A stretch of DNA of 64,000 nt from Burkholderiales bacterium (GTDB taxonomy: Bacteria > Pseudomonadota > Gammaproteobacteria > Burkholderiales > Burkholderiaceae_C). Every line of letters starts with the position of its first letter. The stretch's first letter is position 1. Position numbers and translations under genes: made by a program. Under the pieces are notes generated by a model, which worked only from the letters and a program-made list of their open reading frames with translations, was not told the origin of the DNA and searched no databases. The DNA lies in contig JACPOK010000019.1 of the NCBI GenBank assembly GCA_016191525.1, forward strand, positions 186,001 through 250,000, in the 5' to 3' direction. Below are positions 59,118 through 64,000 of this stretch, piece after piece.

Positions 59118-61898
59118 ATGGCCACCAATCTCCTGACAAAAATTTTCGGCAGCCGCAACGACCGCCTGCTCAAGCAATACCGCAAGATCGCGGAGCGCAT
59201 CAACGGGCTGGAACCGCAGCTCGAAAAGCTGAGCGACGACGAGCTGCGCGCCAAGACAACCGAGTTCAAGGACCGCGTGGCGAAGGGCGAGGCGCTGGAC
59301 GCCATCCTTCCAGAAGCTTTCGCCGTGGTGCGCGAGGGCTCCAAGCGCGTCATGAAGATGCGGCACTTCGATGTGCAGCTGCTGGGTGGCATGGCGCTGC
59401 ACAACGGCAAGATCGCTGAAATGGGAACGGGCGAGGGCAAGACGCTGACGGCCACCCTGCCGGTGTACCTCAATGCCCTGACAGGCCAGGGCGTCCACGT
59501 GGTGACGGTGAATGACTACCTTGCCAACCGCGACGCGCAGTGGATGGGCAAGCTGTACAACTTCCTGGGCCTCACGGTGGGCATCAACCTGCCGCAGATG
59601 CCGCGCGAGGAAAAGCAGGCCGCCTACCGCGCCGACATCACCTACGGCACCAACAACGAATACGGTTTCGACTACCTGCGCGACAACATGGTCTACGAGG
59701 TGGCCGACCGGGTGCAGCGCAAGCTGAACTACGCAATCGTCGACGAGGTGGATTCCATCCTGATCGACGAGGCGCGCACGCCGCTGATCATCAGCGGCCA
59801 GGCGGAGGACCACACCGAGCTGTACATCGCGATGAACCGTGTCATTCCCCTGCTGACCAAGCAGGAAGGCGAGGCCGATCCGCGCACCGGCGAAGGCATC
59901 ACCAAGCCCGGCGACTTCACGCTGGACGAGAAGAGCCACCAGGTTTTCCTGACCGAGCAGGGCCACGAGAACGCCGAGCGCATCCTGTTCAACCTGGGCT
60001 TGATCCCGGAAGGCGCGACGCTGTACGACCCGGCCAATATCACGCTGATGCACCACTTGTACGCGGCGCTGCGGGCCAACCACCTGTACTTCCGCGACCA
60101 GCACTACGTGGTGCAGCAGGGTGAGGACGGCGGGCAGGAAGTCGTCATCGTCGACGAGTTCACCGGCCGCCTGATGTCTGGCCGGCGCTGGAGCGACGGG
60201 CTGCACCAGGCCGTGGAAGCCAAGGAGGGCGTGCAGATCCAGGCTGAGAACCAGACGCTTGCCTCCATCACCTTCCAGAACTATTTCCGCCTGTACGGCA
60301 AGCTGGCGGGCATGACCGGCACGGCCGATACCGAAGCCTACGAATTCCAGGAGATCTACGGCCTGGAAACCATGGTGATGCCGCACAACAAGCCGAGCCG
60401 GCGCGAGGACCAGCTCGATCGCGTGTACAAGACCACGCGCGAAAAATACGAGGCGGCGATCAAGGACATCCGCGAATGCTATGAACGCGGCCAGCCGGTG
60501 CTGGTGGGCACGACCTCGATCGAAAATTCCGAAATCATCGATGCGCTGCTGAACAAGGAAAACCTGCCGCACCAGGTGCTCAACGCAAAGCAGCACGCGC
60601 GTGAAGCCGACATCGTGGCGCAAGCGGGCGTGCCGCGCGCGATCACCATCGCCACCAACATGGCCGGCCGCGGCACCGACATCGTGCTGGGTGGCAATGT
60701 GGCCAAACTCATCGAGGCGGTGGAAGCCGATGAATCGCTTGACGACGGTGCGAAGCAGGCGAAGATCGACGCGCTGCGCGAGCAATGGCGCAAAGACCAC
60801 GAGTTCGTGGTGGCCCAGGGCGGCCTGCGCATCATTGCGACGGAGCGCCACGAATCACGCCGCATCGACAACCAGCTGCGCGGCCGTTCGGGCCGGCAGG
60901 GCGACCCGGGCTCTTCGCGGTTCTTCCTGAGCCTGGACGACCCGCTGATGCGAATTTTCGCGGGTGACCGCGTCAAGGCGATCATGGAGCGGCTGAAGAT
61001 GCCCGACGGCGAGGCCATTGAAGCCGGCATCGTCACCCGCAGCATCGAAAGCGCGCAGCGCAAGGTCGAGGCGCGCAACTTCGACATACGCAAGCAGCTG
61101 CTGGAATACGACGACGTGTCCAACGACCAGCGCAAGGTGATCTACCAGCAGCGCAACGACATCCTGGACGCGGCCGACCTGTCGGCGCAGATCGCTTCGC
61201 TGCGCGAAGGCTGCTTCACCGATCTGACCCACCAGTACGTGCCCGCTGAATCGGTTGAAGAGCAATGGGACATCCCGTCGCTGGAGAAGACGCTGGCCGA
61301 GGAGTGGGAGATTCCTCTCGCACTTCAGGCCGAGGTCCAGGCGGCCAGCGCCATCACCGACGAGGACATCCTGGAGAAGGTGGTCAAGGCGGCGAACGAC
61401 GCATTCGAACAGAAGGTTCTGCAGGTCGGCGCGGCCAATTTCACGCAGTTCGAGCGCGTGGTGCTGCTGCAGAGCATCGATACCCACTGGCGCGAACACC
61501 TCGCATCGCTGGATTACCTGCGCCAGGGCATCCACCTGCGCGGCTATGCGCAGAAGCAGCCCAAGCAGGAATACAAGCGCGAAGCCTTCGAGCTGTTCGG
61601 CCAGCTGCTTGATTCGGTCAAGAACGAAGTGACCAAGGTGCTCATGACGGTGAAGGTGCAGTCCGGCGAGCAGCTGGAGCAGGCCGCGGAAGACCTGGAG
61701 GACCGCGCCGAGCGCATCGCCAACGTCACTTACACCGCGCCGACTGAAACCGGCGAGGTTGAAACACTTGTTGACGAAAGCACGGCCCGCCAGTCGGCCG
61801 TGCTGCCCGGCGACGGGTTGTCGCGTGTCGGGCGTAACGATCCGTGTCCCTGCGGAAGTGGCAAGAAATACAAACAGTGCCACGGCAAGCTGGCCTGA
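59118..61898 (+). CDS. secA: preprotein translocase ATPase SecA
   Basis: SecA drives protein export through SecYEG. The 926-residue product has Walker [12 protein letters not shown] (about 102), Walker B with [14 protein letters not shown], the preprotein-binding domain, the second ATPase fold ([29 protein letters not shown]) and a C-terminal zinc-binding [13 protein letters not shown] for SecB and lipid contact. The ATG at 59118 gives the standard N-terminus [16 protein letters not shown]; the frame is open upstream to 59022. In many Burkholderiales argJ follows secA, here it is a cqsA-like gene. Confidence 0.97.
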   Translation: MATNLLTKIFGSRNDRLLKQYRKIAERINGLEPQLEKLSDDELRAKTTEFKDRVAKGEALDAILPEAFAVVREGSKRVMKMRHFDVQLLGGMALHNGKIAEMGTGEGKTLTATLPVYLNALTGQGVHVVTVNDYLANRDAQWMGKLYNFLGLTVGINLPQMPREEKQAAYRADITYGTNNEYGFDYLRDNMVYEVADRVQRKLNYAIVDEVDSILIDEARTPLIISGQAEDHTELYIAMNRVIPLLTKQEGEADPRTGEGITKPGDFTLDEKSHQVFLTEQGHENAERILFNLGLIPEGATLYDPANITLMHHLYAALRANHLYFRDQHYVVQQGEDGGQEVVIVDEFTGRLMSGRRWSDGLHQAVEAKEGVQIQAENQTLASITFQNYFRLYGKLAGMTGTADTEAYEFQEIYGLETMVMPHNKPSRREDQLDRVYKTTREKYEAAIKDIRECYERGQPVLVGTTSIENSEIIDALLNKENLPHQVLNAKQHAREADIVAQAGVPRAITIATNMAGRGTDIVLGGNVAKLIEAVEADESLDDGAKQAKIDALREQWRKDHEFVVAQGGLRIIATERHESRRIDNQLRGRSGRQGDPGSSRFFLSLDDPLMRIFAGDRVKAIMERLKMPDGEAIEAGIVTRSIESAQRKVEARNFDIRKQLLEYDDVSNDQRKVIYQQRNDILDAADLSAQIASLREGCFTDLTHQYVPAESVEEQWDIPSLEKTLAEEWEIPLALQAEVQAASAITDEDILEKVVKAANDAFEQKVLQVGAANFTQFERVVLLQSIDTHWREHLASLDYLRQGIHLRGYAQKQPKQEYKREAFELFGQLLDSVKNEVTKVLMTVKVQSGEQLEQAAEDLEDRAERIANVTYTAPTETGEVETLVDESTARQSAVLPGDGLSRVGRNDPCPCGSGKKYKQCHGKLA

Positions 61899-61987
61899 CA
61901 GAGCGGCAAAACCCCGGTGGCGGGTCGAAATAGTACTTTATTCCGCATAAAACGATAAGTTACATAAGCCTGCCTCTTATTTGCGGT

Positions 61988-62017
61988 TTACCCCCTGTCA
62001 AGGTTGACAGGGGGTAA
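61988..62017 (+). promoter_or_regulatory. perfect 14-2-14 inverted repeat, candidate operator of cqsA-like gene
   Basis: Left arm TTACCCCCTGTCAA (61988-62001), spacer GG, right arm its exact reverse complement (62004-62017). No T run on either side, so it is not an intrinsic terminator. The right arm starts with TTGACA, a perfect -35 hexamer. The core has CT-N12-AG spacing, as in LuxR-type boxes, but the regulator is not known. Confidence 0.8.
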
Positions 62018-62032
62018 GCGGCGCGAAATATT
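62004..62032 (+). promoter_or_regulatory. promoter of the cqsA-like gene
   Basis: TTGACA (62004-62009), 17 bases, AATATT (62027-62032; 4/6). Start of transcription would be near 62039, giving a leader of about 37 bases. The -35 lies inside the inverted repeat. The region upstream (61920-61985) is AT-rich compared with the window. Confidence 0.55.
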
Positions 62033-62075
62033 GTTTCCCTCTTCAATGGGAGCACCAATTCTTTACAGGTGCACC

Positions 62076-63326
62076 ATGGAAGTCGTTGACAAGGTCCTTC
62101 AGTCCCCACCCGCCGATCCAAGCCTGCCGCCCGCACTGCGCAAGCGGATCGCCCGCGAATTTACCGACCGCTGGAACACCCAGTGGGGCGGGAAGTTTGT
62201 GCTGCATGGCCGGCCCGCGGGACCCAGTGCCGTGCGGCTGGACGGCAACGACTACCTGAGCGTCACCGGCCACCCCGACATCGTGCAGGCCCAGGTCAGC
62301 GCACTGCGCCGGGACAGCGAGTCCGTCGTCCAGTCCGGGGTGTTCCTGCTGGAAGGCCACCCGGTGCACGCGTTCGAAAAGTCCATGGCCCGCTGGGTCG
62401 GCAAGGAAGACGGCTTCCTGTGCCAGTCGGGCTATGCGGCCAACATGGGCCTGTTGCAGATCATCGCGGATGAGCAGACGCCGGTGTACCTGGATAGCCT
62501 GGCCCACATGTCGCTGTGGGAAGGCGCACGCGCCGCGCGGGCCCCGGCCCATGCCTTCCGGCATAACGACCCCGCCCACCTGGAGCGCATGCTGCAGGCC
62601 CATGGCCCCGGTGTCGTGGTGGTCGATTCGGTTTACAGCACCACCGGCGCCCTGTGCCCCCTGCGCGAAATCATCGAAGTGGTCGAGCGCCACGGCAGCA
62701 TGATCCTGGTGGACGAGTCGCATTCGCTGGGCACCCACGGCCCGCAAGGCGCCGGCTTGTGTGCGCAGCTCGGGCTCACAAGCCGCGTGCATTTCATCAC
62801 CGCCAGCCTGGCCAAGGCTTTCGCTGGCCGCGCTGGATTCTTCACGGCGCCGGCAAGCATGCGCTATTACGTGCAGATTTCCAGCTTTCCCAACATCTTC
62901 AGCTCGTCCCTGTTGCCGCATGAGATCGCCGGCCTGCAGGCCACGCTGGGCGTGATCCGGGCAAGCGACGCGGCACGCCGCCGGCTGCATGCCAACACGG
63001 CCCGGATCCGCTCCAGCCTGACCGACGCCGGCTTTCCCATCCACCAGGGAACCGAACAGATCATCTCGCTGGAGGCAGGCACCGAATCGGGGGCCATGGT
63101 GCTGCGTGACGAGCTGGAGTCGCGCGACCTGATCGGCTCGATCTTCTGCGCCCCTGCCACCAGCAAGAACCGGGCGATGGTGCGGCTGACGCTGCATGCT
63201 TCGTTGACCGAGGCCGAGATGGCCCACGTGGAGCAGGTGGCGCGCGAGGTCGCGCCCGTGGTCAAGCCCTGGGACTGGCCGATCGCCCGGCGCAACCGCG
63301 CCGCCGTCAATCGCACAGAAGCCTGA
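62076..63326 (+). CDS. cqsA: alpha-hydroxyketone autoinducer synthase (CqsA/LqsA-like)
   Basis: PLP-dependent enzyme of the alpha-oxoamine synthase family, 416 residues. CqsA (Vibrio) and LqsA (Legionella) condense an acyl-CoA with an amino-acid-derived substrate to make alpha-hydroxyketone signals (CAI-1, LAI-1). From memory of Vibrio cholerae CqsA, shared blocks include AHMSLWEGAR, HGPGVVVVDS-YSTTG, LVDESHSLGTHGP-GAGL and VHFITASLAKAFAGRAG. Asp213 (PLP ring N), His216 and Lys247 (Schiff base) are present. The HMSLWEGAR and ESHSLGTHGP blocks separate it from BioF and Kbl, and no bio genes are near. ATG at 62076 has AGGTG 5 bases upstream; an in-frame ATG at 62046 lacks a site. Confidence 0.88.
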   Translation: MEVVDKVLQSPPADPSLPPALRKRIAREFTDRWNTQWGGKFVLHGRPAGPSAVRLDGNDYLSVTGHPDIVQAQVSALRRDSESVVQSGVFLLEGHPVHAFEKSMARWVGKEDGFLCQSGYAANMGLLQIIADEQTPVYLDSLAHMSLWEGARAARAPAHAFRHNDPAHLERMLQAHGPGVVVVDSVYSTTGALCPLREIIEVVERHGSMILVDESHSLGTHGPQGAGLCAQLGLTSRVHFITASLAKAFAGRAGFFTAPASMRYYVQISSFPNIFSSSLLPHEIAGLQATLGVIRASDAARRRLHANTARIRSSLTDAGFPIHQGTEQIISLEAGTESGAMVLRDELESRDLIGSIFCAPATSKNRAMVRLTLHASLTEAEMAHVEQVAREVAPVVKPWDWPIARRNRAAVNRTEA

Positions 63327-63344
63327 ACCGAAGTGGCCCGGCCG

Positions 63345-64000
63345 TCAGCCCTGGACTTCGCGCTTGTCCTGGCGCGCCAGCCAGGCGCTGAAGCTGTTGG
63401 CGACGTCCGGTGCGTGCACCGCGTCCAGGGCGAACACGGCGCCCAACAGCTTTTCGTCGTGGCCCACCGGGAACGCGGCGGTCAGCTCCGGTGCATCGGT
63501 GCGGCCCAGCGCCTGGCGCAATTCCAGGTCGGCCAGCTTGCGGCCCTGGCGGATGTCATCCAGTCCGGCCGGCGGCACGCCCTCGAGTTCCGCCAGTTCG
63601 GCCAGCGCGTTCAGCCCGTCGGCGGTTTCAAGCTGCAGCCAGCTCACCTGCCCGGCCGAATCCATGCCCAGCACGCCAAAGGGGTCGCCGATGGCCACGT
63701 GCTCGACCCACCGCTTTGCGGCAAAAGCGGCCAGGTCGCGGCCGACAGAAGGCACACGCAACAGCGCGTTCTGTTCGGGGCTGAGCGTCACGCGCCAGGT
63801 CTGGGCGTGGCGCGCGTTGGGCGTCGCCAGCAAGTGCTCCACGGCATCAATGAGGCGGCGCGAAATGTCGGGCGTCTGCTTGGCGATGAACTGGTCGATC
63901 AGCCCGCGGTTGAATGCGCGCACGGCCACCTGCTCATCGGCCTGGCCCGTCAGCAGAACCCGCGACCCCGGCCAGTCCACCAGTTCCGCCAGGGCCTGCA
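63345..64000 (-). CDS. response regulator, C-terminal part (cut by window edge)
   Basis: The gene enters from the right edge and ends at 63345, 18 bases from the convergent cqsA-like stop; 217 residues are visible and the N-terminus with the phospho-acceptor Asp is outside. The first part has the end of a receiver domain: RVLLTGQADEQVAVRAFNRG (conserved Thr in LLTG) and then GLIDQFIAKQTPD, with Lys in FIAK. The remaining 170 residues have no DNA-binding, GGDEF, EAL or HD motif that I recognise. By position it resembles LqsR/PhcR-type partners of autoinducer loci; this is inference. Confidence 0.75.
   Translation of the reverse strand, partial: QALAELVDWPGSRVLLTGQADEQVAVRAFNRGLIDQFIAKQTPDISRRLIDAVEHLLATPNARHAQTWRVTLSPEQNALLRVPSVGRDLAAFAAKRWVEHVAIGDPFGVLGMDSAGQVSWLQLETADGLNALAELAELEGVPPAGLDDIRQGRKLADLELRQALGRTDAPELTAAFPVGHDEKLLGAVFALDAVHAPDVANSFSAWLARQDKREVQG

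Noticed and set aside
61988..62017. The 14-2-14 inverted repeat as a secA terminator
   Set aside because: No T run follows on either strand, the loop is only 2 bases, and a -35 hexamer with a correctly spaced -10 overlaps it.
62076..63326. Annotation as biotin synthesis 8-amino-7-oxononanoate synthase (BioF) or glycine C-acetyltransferase (Kbl)
   Set aside because: Same fold family, but the AHMSLWEGAR and ESHSLGTHGP-GAGL blocks match CqsA/LqsA, and no bioA, bioB, bioD or tdh gene is adjacent.

Overview
The window reads as a chromosomal core region of a high-GC betaproteobacterium of the order Burkholderiales, most likely family Comamonadaceae. The grounds are gene order (gltBD, mla, murA, hisGDCBHAFIE, hinT, tatABC, a DegQ-type protease, petABC, sspAB; dciA, M23 peptidase, secA; pilMNOPQ, aroK, aroB, dgt), short-form HisG, System II cytochrome c maturation (ResB/CcsB), and a dispersed palindromic repeat that I associate with this family. 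Coding density is very high: no stretch over 300 bases lacks a gene. The longest gap (11616-11883) is the divergent mrcA/pilM promoter region. Many neighbouring genes overlap by 4 bases (ATGA), which points to long translationally coupled operons.

Layout. 1-2040: partial epoxide-hydrolase-like gene and engB (minus), divergent from cytochrome c4, which ends in a clear terminator. 2056-7311: resB-ccsB, then msrP-msrQ (periplasmic methionine sulfoxide repair). 7315-9173: lptM-lysA (minus), divergent from cyaY. 9177-11615: PBP1A (minus), divergent from pilMNOPQ (type IV pilus assembly and secretin). A lower-GC Ig-like lipoprotein with two EF-hand-like loops sits between pilQ and aroK-aroB-dgt. 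21698-25168: MFS transporter, three poorly characterised genes and a 58-residue membrane protein. 25270-26051: a RAYT transposase gene bounded by perfect 20-bp inverted repeats, directly upstream of gltBD. 32434-38361: mlaFEDACB lipid-transport operon, a second ABC exporter and a BolA-like gene. 38368-46992: murA, the complete his set, a DUF4870-like gene and hinT. 47064-48548: tatABC. 48556-51052 (minus): HtrA-type protease and a membrane protein with a degenerate GGDEF domain. 51174-57206: nif3-pdxA, an mscL remnant, petABC, sspAB. 57246-61898: tRNA-Thr, a small lipoprotein, dciA, an M23 peptidase and secA. 61899-64000: a CqsA/LqsA-type alpha-hydroxyketone autoinducer synthase and, convergent to it, the end of a response regulator cut by the window edge.

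Most notable points. (1) The cqsA/lqsA-like gene is preceded by a perfect 14-2-14 inverted repeat containing a TTGACA -35 box, a strong candidate operator; with the response regulator this looks like a quorum-sensing locus that continues past base 64000. (2) Five copies of a 60-bp palindromic element (GCTAT-N7-ATAGC plus a tail of about 43 bp) occur in the window. Two supply the start codons of hisD and hisH, one supplies the stop codon of msrQ, one encodes an internal segment of the Nif3-family protein, and one probably forms the gltD terminator. (3) Seventeen codons of a deleted mscL survive between pdxA and petA. Many genes carry a TANAAT -10-like box 20-45 bases before the start, often followed by C.
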